Assembly: GCA_018894105.1 (NCBI GenBank)
Contig: CM032127.1
Coordinates: forward strand, 4,745,001 to 4,809,000
Direction of reading: 5' to 3'
DNA length: 64,000 nt
From: Jacaranda mimosifolia
Taxonomy: Eukaryota; Streptophyta; Magnoliopsida; Lamiales; Bignoniaceae
Shown: positions 1-12,490 of the stretch, piece after piece
Layout of the letters: every line of letters starts with the position of its first letter
How positions within the stretch are numbered: the stretch's first letter is position 1
Position numbers and translations under genes: made by a program
The notes under the pieces: model-generated
Seen by the model: the letters and a program-made list of their open reading frames with translations, nothing else
Database searches by the model: none
What the model was told of the DNA's origin: nothing

Positions 1-1480
1 GGTGGATAGAAAGATGATGTTCGCAGAACTCCCATTATCTACCAAAACCTTCATGACTTTGAAGTTCACAATTTCCACCGGAACCACCAATGGGTAATCT
101 AAGTTGTTTTTTAGTCCATGACCTCCAGGTGTGAGAGGTCGGAATCCAAGAAAGATATGGGTTCGGCACTTGTGGACAGCTAGTAGACTGGCCTAGTCCG
201 CGCCGACCAGCCTGATTCAAGATGCCTTTGGGGTTGCTTCCTTACATTGCTGAAATCTCCCCCTGTTGGCCCTTCTGCTATAGTATCAATAATGCCTCTC
301 AAAGGGGGGCGGTCCTCATCAACCTTATGCTTTTCTCTATCTTCTCTACACAAGCTGGCCGATCGTTCTTTTTGGGGAGTCTGGTCGGCTTGAGCCATGG
401 CTTGCAGGGATTTTTGGTAGATGTACTTTTTGAGGTGACCCTATCTGACGAAGCATTCAATTTCATCTTGGAGGTTGAAATAATCCTCTGTGTCATATCT
501 CTTTTGTTGATGAAAGTGACAATATTTTTTGGATTTTTTCATGGCATCTGTCTCATTGAGTTTCCTTGGTCTTTTCAAAATATTGTCATGTTGTATAGTG
601 AACAAGACCTCTTTTCTTGGAGTATTCAGCGGTGCGTGGTTATAAAATCTCTTGATTGGAGATTGGTGACCATTTTTTTGGTGTCTATCCTCTGTCTCAT
701 TTGCCTTCTTTTTGCCAGATTCTCCTTTGCCAAATTTCATCTTATTCATCTCTTCCTACATCATATATCTCTATGCCAGGTCGAGCTGATCCTCCACTGT
801 TTGTGGTCGCTCCCTGACCAAAGCATTGGCACATTCCTTATGCCTCAAACCTAAGAACAAAACATCAATCAAGAATTCGATACGTGGGTTGTCGATTTTT
901 AAGACTTCAGTATTAAATCGGGAGAAGAAATCTCTCAAAGATTCACCTTCATTTTGCCTTACTATATGAAGATGAGTGTGTGGCATTTTTGCCTTCTTTT
1001 GCTGGCGAACTGGTGTACGAATCTGTCATAGAGCTAGTCATAAGAGTATATGGAAGCAAGTTCAAGTTTGACAAACCACTCTAATTCTATCCCTTGAAAA
1101 GTGATGGCCAATATTTTTGCATGTATGTGGTAGCTATGCCCGTACAATTGCATCATATGTTCAAATTGCAAGAGGTGCTCGTTTGGGTCCGTGGATCCGT
1201 CGTACCGAGGGATCATGGTAGGGACTTTTGGTTCAAGTACAATGCGTTCTTCAATAATCTCCTAGGTGAAGGGAGATTCTCTCTCTCATTGGAATTTGAG
1301 AGCATTATCAAACTGAGTCTGGTCTATATTTATCCTCGAAATTTCCTCCAGCCTCCTATTAAGTTGTTGGACTTGATGTGAGACTTCTTCCCATTCGTCT
1401 TTGTTAGTCCTGGACAGGTCTCGACTTGGAGGAGGTCTGGCACGTTCGACTCGCTTGCGCTGCTGGGCTCGATTGGGTCA
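1..1480 (-). pseudogene. Gypsy gag polyprotein, decayed fragment
   Basis: Minus-strand fragments in at least two frames encode a plant Tat-lineage gag. The stretch at 1034-1216 has the capsid-like YDGSTDPNEHLLQFEHMM segment, 771-986 continues with RQNEGESLRDFFSRFN, and 441-749 holds the downstream KKYCHFHQQKRYDTEDYFNL segment, which resembles the motif of such gags that is rich in Cys and His. The first two pieces lie in different frames and a TAG interrupts the protein near 1033, so no full product can be made. The family normally forms the nucleocapsid shell of the retrotransposon particle. The plus-strand ORF at 222-854 is only the complement of this gag. Confidence 0.75.
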
Positions 1481-1915
1481 AACGTAGTGATCAGTCGAAT
1501 CTACCACCTCTTTCTATTGGTGGTGAGGCTGATCCCGGGAAAACCGCCAGGGGCTCACTTCTTATCTAACCCAGTTAGAGCGAACCTCATCCCGATTTTA
1601 TCCCCCCCTAGGAGTCTCTCCTCCTGGCGTAAGGGATGTGGTTTGGCACTTGTCGCTGCCGTTGGTTGGTTGTTGTACCTTTGTAGAGCGGCGGATAGAT
1701 GAACGGAGAGTTGGGCGGAGATCTGATTGTTAATCATTCACATGAGCTGTAGGATGGTCAAAGTGACCACCTGCTCGGGCTGAGAAATAGGACCATCTGC
1801 TTATGGGTTGGGTTGGTCCTGCAAAAGCAACGACGGTGGCGGGGGTGAACAACGATCACTCTACCATTCAAAAGTGGTTTGCCTAGTGTTGACCATCTTC
1901 GGTTGTAAATTCTAG

Positions 1916-1936
1916 TTTCCCACAGACGGCGCCAAA
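1916..1936 (-). promoter_or_regulatory. Gypsy-1 primer-binding site
   Basis: On the minus strand TTTGGCGCCGTCTGTGGGAA starts immediately after the LTR end (..CCTCATCA). TGGCGCC-type sites are a common reverse transcription primer site next to plant Gypsy LTRs. I do not assign the tRNA. Confidence 0.6.
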
Positions 1937-2627
1937 TGATGAGGTTAATTTTGGTGTGAGGGGTCTCTGGATCCCGACAAGAAATGGTCCTTTGACCAAA
2001 AAGATAGTTTGTATGGATGTGGGGTGGAACCTGCAGCCAAGGAATAAACGTCAAGCTAGCCGAGAGGGTCCTCGGCTAAGACCCTCTGATGATTAAATCA
2101 GTAATTTAACCTGAGGATGTTTGGATAGAGTAACAGTTCACGAGTGTATGTGTGCTTACCCTGGGTTCTGAAGAAAGAAGTATTTATAGTGCTTATATGG
2201 AGGTGAAAAGACTAGTATCTCCTTCAGTGTATTTCACATGTTGATTCTTCAAGTAGGGACAAGATAGGTCCTTTTGACTTATCTAGGGGGCGCACAAATG
2301 TTCGGCTAGCCGGAATGGGGGTTCTCACCGTCATTGATATAGAGGTAACACGTTGTCAATCCATTTAATGCGGATAGCCTAGCGGTTGAGACATAACTAA
2401 TGCGGATGAGATGGGTGACAGACCACCATTAAATGTCTTTCCTTCATCCGTTCATTCTGGGGGTCGCATCATTCAACCCGATGACGTCGAATAGGTCCTC
2501 TTTGTCCTGGAGGTCGATTAGTATCGACCTAGTAGGTCGAATAGGTCTTATATGCCAGAAATAGTTTTGGGCTTCGGTACTTAGGCCCATTAAGCATATT
2601 AGGCTTGTATTGGGCTTACTTATATCA
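1937..2627 (-). repeat. Gypsy-1 5' LTR (LTR A)
   Basis: Bounded by TGATGAGG on the left and ..TATATCA on the right (plus strand), 691 bp, with the primer-binding site directly inside. Internal blocks resemble LTR B (27730-28491) and LTR C (54030-54835): the phrase about a decreasing ladder of 'aagctagccgag..cctcggctaag' type and a TATTTATAG box near 2190 occur in each. The target-site duplication cannot be tested because the other end is outside the window. Confidence 0.7.
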
Positions 2628-2902
2628 ATATCTATATCTATACTATCTATAAAAGTATAAATGAATATAGTGGTTTCTTCCCTTTTATTTGACGACAAAA
2701 ATATCCCTCTCTGATAAAATTATCACATTTAATACATATGGTTTAATGGTAATTACAACCAAATTAAGTTTATTTTTAATTAGGCTAATAGGAAATAAAA
2801 ATTATAATTAATTAAATGAAGTCTTCATCTTAAATAATGTATATACATCACATGTATATCTTTGTATTTATTACATTTGTTACAAATTAAAAATATATAT
2901 TT

Positions 2903-5900
2903 TGTAGCACTCCCACTCGGGATATCATCCAAATGCCAGAATGCTACTCAGATCAATCCTATAGCATGCAATAATATATCCGATAGGCCTATAAATTTTT
3001 TTTCCAAAATTCTCCAATAAACCACAGTGAGCACAACTCACAGCATGCCTTAACTTAATACAATAATATCAGAGTGCGGAAGTTATACTAATAAACCATC
3101 GTTATTCAAAATAGTTATCAGCATAAGAAATATCATACATACATTCCAAAAGTCTCATACTCTTCCTGATATATGACAACACTTCTAATATCCATACATA
3201 TTAAATGGTGAATTCACATATGAACATACATTCACCAAACTTAATACAAAATGTCAAGCCATAACTCTCAGTCCAAGCCTCCAGTCTCACACTTGTTTGA
3301 AAGGAAATAAATGGTACGAGGGTGAGTCATAAGGACTCAGTGAGGAATAAGGCAAAGCAATGGATGGCTGTCTAGAGTCAATAATAACAATGAAGCTCGA
3401 TAACACGAAATTGTGGAAGCTCAAAACAAGCCAGAATGAAGATAGTGAACATTTTTCAAACAATAATAATCGCCAGGTTGGGATACTATAACCGTCAGCT
3501 CAAAAGGCTCGGGATCATCTCTACAAATGCTGTTCGGGAGGTTTAGAGCATGTCAACCGATCACAGTCGGGAGGGAATACAGACGTCTCAGTTGGCTTGG
3601 CTTCAGCCTGATCCAGACTGGGAAGTCATTCCAGTCTTATTGCTCTACGAGCTAAAACAATTTAAGAGTGCAAGCCCAACAGATTATGCATATCAAATAA
3701 AATAATTATGTATATCAGATTATCCTTATGCTTCCATAACAATGCAATCGATCAATCAATAACAATTCAGTGGCACGAGCATGACAACTTGGCAATAACA
3801 ATAGCACAAACATGACAGCTTGGCAACAATAGTGGCACAAGCATGATGGCTTGACAAAACAGTAATACAAGCATAACAACTTGGCAACAACATTGGCACA
3901 AGCACAACGGCTTGGCCAAACAGTAGCACAAGCATAACAGCTTGGCAAGGCTCTCGGCCTAACAATTCTCCTGTATCATTTTCAATTAATATTTTGAATG
4001 ATCAATTGCCAACAAGACAGAATAACTGAACAATGATGCCGGCACGAAAATTCCACAATATACTAATAAATCAAGGAAATCAATATGATATTTGACACTC
4101 AACACACCAATTCAACATGAATGATAAAGTAACACTGTGAAAGTTCATGGCACCAGAATAGTAAATCAGTGCGTTCAGAACGCTTTTAAAGAAAACACAG
4201 GCCACTCGACCCTATATTTCAGTTTTCAGAAAAAGAAATCAATTTTCATAAAACTTCACAGAAGCTTATCTAGACAGTCATTTTCAATAAAACGGATCAT
4301 ATATCAATCAATTTCAAATCAAGAGAACCTCACAGGGTTCAAGAATCAATAACGAATCACGACAGATATCAAATCAGCAGAACCTAACAGGTTCAACGAA
4401 AGACTATAGATTAGGCTCAAACAAATCAAGAACCAATCGGTAGAACCCTCACAGGGGTAACAATAATCAACATAGTACGATAATAAAAGTAATAATAACC
4501 CTCATAGGGGTTTATCAAGGAAACGATAGGTCCAAAGGTTGCCAGATTGGCAGATCCTCACCTTATCAACCTTGGTAAGAAGTCAGAACCTACTAATCTC
4601 CAAGGCCTAAATCCTCATCACTTATTCAAAAGAATAATTTACCAATCAAAACCCTCGTTCAATCCTGAATGTCTCTATCAATCATATTCATTTTAATAAT
4701 AGTCCAATTCAATAGCCCTTGACTAACATAATGGTTAGGGTTTTGCTTTAGCATCATAGCTGCAGGATATACTATGCATACTGGTTGTATGAAATATTTA
4801 CGGATTTCAACCTATATTGGCAAAATAATACAATTGAATCCTTAACTTACCAATTTAACCTTAGAACGAAATACTAGGTCGATAATAACAACCCATTTTT
4901 TATAAAATCCCAAATTTTGTCACTTAAGTCGCAGTAACATGAAATTAGGATTTTCTATACTTAATAAGCCATCTAATCTATAGTTCACATGAAATAATAC
5001 CGTTCCGGATTCAATAAGCTTAATTATCGTACAAGAGTGTTCCATTCTTATGCAAGGCTGTTCTGATCGATCATTTCCTTCATTATCTTTCAAAATATAA
5101 TGTTTGAATGAAGAATACATGTATACAAATACATACAACAAACTTAATCCCAATTCCAAACATTTACCTAAATATTGAATTATCGATAAGAAAAAATGAC
5201 GATCAGCCCGCATGCATGTTATCCTCTTGACGAGACGAACAAACTGTCTGGTCATCGCTTCCGGAGTTGGCCACCGTCACCACCAGAAGCTGCTCCTCAA
5301 CCCCAGGAATCCAATGCTCTAATTAGTTTTTCATTCCGACACCGGGAGAACCCTCTAATCGCTGAAAAACAGTAACTTCGCCACCAACACCGCCGTGCGG
5401 TTTTTGTGAAGTTTCTCCACCCACATGGTCCGTTCAACAATCTGAAGGTACCGGAGTGACCCTTGAGCTAAGCCCGACATAAGGGTACCAATTTTGTCTG
5501 TCAAAAGTCTCCAGAGAGATAATCCATTTCTCCTTCCATTTTCGTCGATTTTCTCTAATTTCTCTGGTGCTCTCGCCGTGAATGAAGGTTGGTAGGTGGT
5601 TTTCTAGTTCAGGGTAGCAAGGGGATGGTAGATGTTGGTTGGTATAAGGTGACTCATGGTGGGGGTGAGTTTTTGCTGGTAGTGAAGAGATGGGGAGTAT
5701 ACGATGATGTAGATGAAGAATAGAGGGGGAGGAAATGAAACCTATTTCTTATGATAAATTTTTTTTCATAATTACAATTGAGTCCCCAAAATTTTTTGCT
5801 AGCCAAACTTAAGTCTCTCAAATCAATACTTACCTCCATTGAGTCTTAGAATTTAATGGTGGCTTCACATTGAATCCAAATCTAGTAAAATTTCAAACAT

Positions 5901-6073
5901 TAACCCCTATTAAATAATAAAATGATGAAATTTAATCCTCTAAATTTACATTTAAGCCCACGAACTAACAAAATATACATATATATTTATTTATTAGTTT
6001 AGATATTATTATAATTATCAATTTTGGAGAATTCAAAAATATTATATAAAATAAAAATTCTAGGGATGTTACA
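2903..6073. mobile_element. Solo LTR, 3.17 kb, long-LTR Gypsy type
   Basis: Units 2 and 3 are continuous across this point, while unit 1 holds 3171 extra bases starting TGTAGCACTCCC and ending GGGATGTTACA, flanked on both sides by TATTT (2898-2902 and 6074-6078). Terminal TG..CA, near-inverted ends and a 5-bp target duplication define an LTR. No gag or pol is inside, so it is a solo LTR left by LTR-LTR recombination. Very long LTRs with TGTAACACCCC-like ends are typical of Tekay/Del chromoviruses; that lineage call is inference. It carries a local tandem repeat at 3771-3956. Confidence 0.85.
3771..3956. repeat. Six-copy ~31-bp imperfect tandem repeat
   Basis: About six head-to-tail units of the form tggcacaagcatgacagctt ggcaa.., each roughly 31 bp with several differences. 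It lies inside the solo LTR. It creates short reverse-strand open frames rich in Cys and Ala that are artefacts of the repeat. Confidence 0.8.
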
Positions 6074-7262
6074 TATTTTTAATTAGAATAATACAAAACA
6101 ATAGTTATATTAAAATTAATTAAATAAATTTTCTATTTAGAAAATGTAATTACATATACTAAAGTCATCATATTTAACACACATAGTTTAATGGCAACTA
6201 CAATCAAATTAAATTGATTTTAATTAAACTCATAGAAAATAATAACTATAATTAATAAACTGAAGTCTTTCCACTTAAAAAAGGTATAAATATATCTCAA
6301 ATGTAAATACATTGTATTTATTAAATTTATTCCGAATTATAAAGTGTATTTTTGTTAGACATAAAGAAAATAATAGTTATATTAAAATTAATTAAATCAA
6401 GATTTCCTACTTAGCAAATATAATTACTACATTGAAAATTATGCTTCTACTATATATTTAATTGGACTAATAGAAAATAGCAATTAAATTAAAATTAAGC
6501 AATTAAATTATATTTCCATTTAATGAGATTATTACTATCACATTCAATACAAATAGTTGTATGGTATACTATGATTAAATTAAATTTATTCTAATTAGAC
6601 TCATAGAAAACAATAATTGAATTGAAATTAATTAAAAATAAATAAATTCGTGAGGAAAAAATATACCCTATAAATATTTTTGTATATATATATATATTTC
6701 ATCTGCGCTCTCTCTAAAAAATATGGAAAGAAATATCTTTTATATATCAAAATATATATTAAAGTCAAATGTAATAGTAAATTTAATATTACAATGAACA
6801 AGAACATATTAAGTCTTATAATCACATATTTAATTGATATGGAAAATGAATGATATTTCATAAATGCATTTGTATAAATATGGGTTCTTCCTTAAGAATA
6901 AAAAGAGAAAAAATATTTATTATATATCAAAATAGGTGTCAAACTCATATGTAATATTATATTTAATATGATAATAGAAATGAATAAACTAAGTTTACTT
7001 TAATTTTTTTATCTTCTCATTTATTTGTGTATTTATATATATATTTGAAATATATTTTTGTTAATTTTTACGTATAATGATGTACACATTTTATTTTCTT
7101 GAAACTAATAGCACAAGATGCTTTCATGTTTTATCACAAATTCGAAAAAGTTTTTTAACCTTATTTATTTAAGTTAAGAAACAAAAAGTGGGGTGAAAAA
7201 AAAAGGAGTATATAGTTGATAGCTCTATCAGAGCCATGAAAGAGAATCAACTACTAAAATAT
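6074..7262. other. AT-rich intergenic DNA of unit 1
   Basis: Very AT-rich sequence shared with units 2 (about 30015-31201) and 3 (about 55770-56940). I see no gene, RNA or conserved protein in it. Confidence 0.6.
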
Positions 7263-7724
7263 GGGAATGTTTTGTTGTGTTTTATAGATGACTATATTAT
7301 GTATTTTGAGAAAATGAATTTTGGAAGTGGGGTTAGAGAATGTGATGCATTTTTATTTATGTTTTGGGAAATAATTAAAAAATATTTTGGAGAGTGTTGG
7401 TTTTGTTTGTTTATATTTTGGGATGAGATATGTCTTACTGTAATACTCAAGTCAATTCTTTTTTATTGGGCACTTAGGGTGAAAATGAAATTTAGTAATA
7501 TTTTTTATTTTATAAATAATCATAATGTGTGTGTGTGTGTATATATATGTGTATGTATGTATATAAAAAAGTGGGGGAAGGGGGAGGGAGGGGATGATTT
7601 GGGGATACTGAAAGAAAGACGAGGGCATTTTTAAAAAGACTTATTTTCGCATTTTGAAGCCAAATATGTTTGGTTATGATCTTCCAAAATAATTTTATTT
7701 GGGGGAACATAACTAAACATTACC
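7263..7724 (-). mobile_element. Ancestral MITE, copy in unit 1
   Basis: A non-coding element whose ends read GGGAATGTTTTGTTGTG on the left and, on the reverse strand, GGTAATGTTTAGTTATGTTC on the right, giving imperfect terminal inverted repeats. The same element sits at the same place in units 2 (31202-31604) and 3 (56941-57385), so it is older than the triplication. A related, more recent copy in the opposite orientation is at 43716-44075. The 132-residue open frame across it is not a gene. It contains a GT/TATG microsatellite near 7527-7565. Confidence 0.6.
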
Positions 7725-8700
7725 TTAATTTCTTTAGATGGACTTTATAAATAAATTATTTTTCAATTAAAATAATAATGTGGTATTATAACTTTCAATA
7801 ATTATTTTTAAAAGGCAATAGGACAAATATATATATATATATAAATAATTTAATTTTATCAAAAAACCTTTTGAAGGATTAAACTAAAATTTTCATTTGG
7901 GGTGTGATGGAGGATAAGTAAGACCTTATCAAGACCCAATTTTCCATGACTTAACTAAGCATATGATTAACATTGTTAAAGTATACATCAACGACATAAC
8001 GTACAAGTATAATTCACTTATTATATAAATGACTTGAGCTTGGTCATATTTAATTAAGATTTGAATTTTTTTTCAAAAAAGAATGTGTTGTTGGATTGAT
8101 AGTTATGTAATTCAAAACTACTAAATTTAAAAAGTATTTATTCAATTTTATGACATAGTGAAATATTTTCTATCACTACATATAGATGAAATATCACATT
8201 AGTTCATATGTCTCCATCCATACCCTACAAAATATATACCTTGTAGGTGCGAAGTATATACCCAATCAAATAAATAGTACCCAACAGTCAAAATTCCTTA
8301 TTTTTTTTATTACTAAACATTAATAATGAATAAAATATAGTTATTTATTTCAAACAATGATTCATTTAACAATATAGGCATATATTATGTTAATAGCCAA
8401 CTTAATTCATGATCCAGCTCTTACAGATTCACAAATTAGCTAATCTTTAAAGATAAATTTCACACTTTTTTTAACAAAAAAAAAACTTATAAAATAATAT
8501 AATATTTTTATTTTACACAATGATATTTAAAGGTTTAAAATTGCTTAAAATTTAACTTTCTCTATTTTTGGCTTAACTAAGACGAGACGAAAATAAGAAT
8601 AGAATTAGTATAAATAAATAGAACACATGAGAAAGTTTCTTCCTCTAATTTTAGATTAAAAACAAGTGACCCATTAAAAATCTAAGATTAGATAAATAAT
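7725..8700. other. AT-rich intergenic DNA of unit 1
   Basis: Shared with units 2 and 3; no gene seen. Homology stops abruptly near 8700, where the Copia fragment begins. Confidence 0.55.
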
Positions 8701-8719
8701 TAACAATTTCATCCTCAAC

Positions 8720-9393
8720 CTAGTCCTCATCAAGATCTTCTTGGAGTTCTGAGTTGGAATCATGATTGGTATTAAAAGCAATGTTCTTTTTTACCTTTGT
8801 TTCCGAACCTTCTTTTTTTAGCAGCGTCATCTCATGGGAAGTGAGAGATCCAATGAGTTCACCCATGGTCATTCTGCTAAGATGACGAGCTTCCAAAATG
8901 GCAGTTACTTTTGGCGTCCATTCCTTTGGAAGCGATGTGAGAATCTTCCGGATTTGCTCATCTTTGTTTTATGGTTCTACCGAGTGCGACATAGGATTTC
9001 TAATTTTCATGAAGTGTGCGTACATCTGACTGGTTCCTCCATGGGTCACTTGCAACATGTCCCACATTTACTTTGCTATAGCACATGTACTGACTCGGTT
9101 ATACTCCTCTTTGGTAAGAGCACATGATAGAATGCTTTTGGCTTTTGCATTCATTGATATGGCATTTTATTGTCATTGGTAAATTCACGTCTCTCCTTTA
9201 GAACCATCTGTCCGCCAACTAATTTCATTGGAACCGTCAGCCCTTCACTTACCACGTCCCATAAATCAAAGTCTAGGGCAATTATGTATTCCTGTATTCG
9301 ATTTTTCCACGTAGCATAGTTGGAATCATCAAACAGCGGAGGCTAGTTGTACAATTGCTCTTTTGTGAATACATTAAAAGTATTAGTGGCCAT
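8720..9393 (-). pseudogene. Copia-type gag (UBN2 family), broken
   Basis: Translation from the ATG at 9393 gives MATNTFNVFTKEQLYN, followed at once by a TAG, then in frame a recognisable plant gag: PPLFDDSNYATWKNRIQEYI, LWDVVSEGLTVPMK, and later ILTSLPKEWTPKVTAILEAR and LTSHEMTLLKKEGSE. Several further stops and at least one frame change are visible. This is the Copia gag family (Pfam UBN2/Retrotran_gag). The product would have been the particle structural protein. It is dead and ends near 8720, without zinc knuckle or pol. Confidence 0.75.
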
Positions 9394-9453
9394 AGATCTT
9401 TTACTCTAGTAGTTACACCACAACATAGAGAACCAATGTTCCGATGCCAATTT

Positions 9454-10753
9454 TGAGTGATTATATGCTTAAAAGGGGGGTGAATTAGGCTTAAGAGATA
9501 TTAATGCAGCGGAAGTTTATCACTCAAAATACTTTTTGGTCTTTTCAAAAACTGTTTAAGTGTTTTGCAGGAAAAAAATTTTTAGTTATTGACTGAAATT
9601 TGTAAATACCAATTAATATACCAATCATATCAATGATAAGAAAGGCAGTAAATGTAGTAGTAAATAAACACTGGTATTTATAGAGGTTCGGCAATACTGC
9701 ATCCTCTACCTAAGCTTTCACTTAGAATTTTAAACATGTCAAATTAATATGTGAATAAGAGTGTCTTTACAAATAAAATTGTAACTTGATAGTAAGAAAA
9801 TTAAGGAACAGAAACACCCTAGTAGGGTGAAAAATTAGCTCTTCACAAAGAGCTACACTGAAATCCCAGACGGGATGAGGTATCTAGGATGAGGCAAGTT
9901 CCAAAGCATTGTGAGACCAGCTGTTTGTGAATAGGTTTTGGGGGAACTTCCGCTAGATTCACTTGCACAACCTTTGTGGATTGATGCAAGAGTTGCTGCC
10001 ACTTCGTACGACAAGCTCTAGTCTCTTTTTCTAGATCGAAACCAAGAATACTGCAGAAAGTTCCAGGCAGTACCTCTTATTGGTTTCTTCACCTAGAGGT
10101 CCTTAGAGCAACCAAACGCCGATTTGTTCTCTTCACAGAGTCCCTTGAGAGCAAGTACGACTCTCGTTCCTCTTCACCACTAGGTCCTTCGAGACACTAA
10201 CCGCCTTGTCCTCGTCTCCCCGAGGTCCATCAAAGGCAAGTCCCACTTGACCTTCTTCACCATAGGGTCTCTCGAAAACACAAGTACAACAAGAATTAAT
10301 CAACAATTAAGCACAAGAACGTGTAAGAGAGTATCACACAACTTCTCAATACACTTAACAAAAATATCTCCCAACTTAGTGATTCACTCTCAAAATGTTG
10401 TATAGTTTCACTTTTACATGCTGTTATCCAACGGCTATAAGTTCTTTTTAAGGCAAGAATCCATTGGAAATTAATAAGGAAATAAGTTAACTTTGGTAAT
10501 CATGCATTAATACCTTAAACAACGAATGGTAAAATAATTACAGCATGATGTGATTGCTTTCCTAAGTTATGCAAATCAAACTATAATCTGTAGATGATCT
10601 TTTATTTATGAAAAGTAAATTCTAACGCATGACAGAGTCCAGCAAACAACATGTAAATAGATTCCAGCAGATAATATGCATGCTATTCAGCGCATACTTC
10701 AAGAAGTAATTTTATCATGATCAAAACAAAGTAAATCATCAAAAGGGTTAACA
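9454..10753 (-). repeat. LTR of the truncated Copia element
   Basis: Begins TGAGTGATTATATGC beside the primer site and contains the AAAAGGGGGGTGAATTAGGC block often seen at the ends of plant Copia LTRs. The outer end is placed at ..TTAACA (10753), where homology to units 2 and 3 resumes; that end is approximate. Confidence 0.55.
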
Positions 10754-12390
10754 TACCCTATGGTTTTTCAATAAATATAATATAGGCGGGTTAATAATAT
10801 TTTCATATACTAAAATGTTCAGTTTTAATCCTATTTTCTAATTAAGTTTGAGAATTTATAATCTTGTGTGACTGAAGATTCCAAAATTAAATAAGGTTTA
10901 GTTACATCCATTGTGATGTGATAAGATTTAAAAGAGCCCCGTTCATTTCATTGTGGCAATACAAAAAATTAGACTCGTTTCGATTCAAATGTTAAGTAAA
11001 TTCCATAATTTATTTAGATTTATTAAAAAAGGTGATGAACTTTCGAAAAAAATACTTGATTCTTGAATTGCATATTCTTTTTTACTTCATTTGATATGAA
11101 ATTTGATAAAGAACTTTGCATCTACAAGGGTGGAGTTATACTTTTCGAACAAAAAGTCAAGATATATCATGTTCTTTCAAGCTTAATTTCCAAATGAAGA
11201 TAGGCATGGTAACTTTCAATTGTTATTTGCCAAAACATAAAATGAGCTTGAAAATAGAAATACTAAAATAATAACATTTATCAGAAGTAATTATGAGAGA
11301 ACTTATAAATTATGGAGATAAATTCATATGAAAAAGTCTTGAGAAGGTTAAATGATTACCTTTTAATGAACGATATTCAACTCCATATCTTAAAAAACAT
11401 GAAACTAAACTAATTTAATTTATAATTCTAAATGTTTATCAAGTTGCTAAAATTTTGGTCGAAGAAAATAATTATGATATATCAATGGAATAAGATATTA
11501 TTGTTCATGCACGTTGAGGTTATAAATATAGAATAACACATTATTAACGTCATAACCTACTATAATATCCATGTCTTTTCCTAAGAGGTGACATAAGATG
11601 ACACCTAAATATTCAGAAAAAAGGTACCAAAACATCCAATGATGCAATAAAAAAGAATGAATCTATCCAAGGGACTCTTATAAGTGGTGCAAGTATTGTT
11701 GGAGAATAATAAATAATTTTATATCTTATTTTATAGTTTATTCCATTGTCTATTACTCTTATACGGGGAAGAGATGATACTTGTTTTATTTTTGCTATTA
11801 ACATACAAAGTTTAACCAATGCAAAAAATGGTTCATGAAGTACTTATACAATTAAAAATTTGAAGTTTTAAACTAAAGTGAATATATAGTGTCTATTTCT
11901 TATTATCAAAACTTTAAACATTTTTCATATGAAATTTTTCATATTTGCAAATTAAAATTTATTCGATTGATCCTTTAGCAATTCCTTTGGGAAAAAAGTT
12001 CTATTGTTGGTTTTTCAACTTAATGACATAAAACTGAAAATAAGATTGATTGCTATTGTGATAATCTATCAAATTCGAGATTTAAGTTACAATAAAGAAT
12101 GATGGATATTACCCTAAAAGCAGATACAAGGGGTAATCAAATTGGAAAAAGAATTGTTCTTCAACATCTTTTGTTGGGGGGTTCAAACAATATATATATT
12201 GGTAAAATACTATATCTGGATTAAACAATGTAGACATTAGAAAGAAAGAAAGCAAAATATGTAATATGTTACACACAAAGTGCAAATTCCATAGAAGAAG
12301 AAATATATTACCTTAGATTGTTCTTAAACTATGTTACAGACCCAAATTCTACAACTTCAAATGATAATTTATTTTTATTTCTTATTTGTC
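10754..12390. other. AT-rich intergenic DNA of unit 1
   Basis: Shared with 33476-35000 and 59745-61430. No gene or RNA recognised. Confidence 0.55.
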
Positions 12391-12490
12391 TTTTTATTTA
12401 TTTATTTATATACACGCACGCATATTAGGAGTCTCTTAGGGTTCGAACTCCTGACCTTCCTCCCGCATCATGTAGGCCACTTGGATTGTC
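12390..12490 (-). mobile_element. SINE-like insertion with B-box
   Basis: Unit 3 is uninterrupted here (near 61435), while unit 1 has about 100 extra bases. On the minus strand the piece holds GGAGTTCGAACCC, close to the RNA polymerase III B-box GGTTCGANTCC, and ends in an (ATAA)n-type tail (12387-12410). No convincing A-box is seen and the target duplication is unclear, so it may be a fragment. Confidence 0.4.

Larger units (their letters stand above)
1..2627 (-). mobile_element. Ty3/Gypsy (Tat-type) retrotransposon, 5' part (Gypsy-1)
   Basis: Read on the minus strand this is the 5' end of a Gypsy element: LTR (1937-2627), primer-binding site (1916-1936), leader (about 1480-1915) and a decayed gag running off the left edge of the window. 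It is related to the larger Gypsy body at 45240-53170: the gag fragments and the gag/protease junction at position 1-140 match about 51740-51880 by eye. Only about 2.6 kb is visible, so pol and the 3' LTR, if present, lie outside. The element abuts repeat unit 1, and the shared unit sequence begins straight after the LTR end. Confidence 0.8.
8701..10753 (-). mobile_element. Truncated Copia retrotransposon (gag plus 5' LTR)
   Basis: On the minus strand: LTR (about 9454-10753), a tRNA-Met-like primer site (9433-9450, TTGGCATCGGAACATTGG), then the start of gag (ATG at 9393). Everything after gag, and the other LTR, is missing. Units 2 and 3 instead have about 840-870 bp of other sequence here (32633-33475; about 58870-59745), so unit 1 lost host DNA as well as gaining the element. 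Confidence 0.75.

Noticed and set aside
222..854. 210-residue plus-strand open frame
   Set aside because: It is the complement of the Gypsy gag, which is recognisable on the minus strand; the plus-strand translation resembles nothing.
3771..3956. CRISPR-like repeats
   Set aside because: Units are imperfect, contiguous without spacers, and sit inside a plant LTR.
7236..7634. 132-residue open frame
   Set aside because: Lies inside a MITE, includes a GT microsatellite, and is not kept open in units 2 and 3.
8834..9127. 97-residue plus-strand open frame
   Set aside because: Complement of the broken Copia gag.
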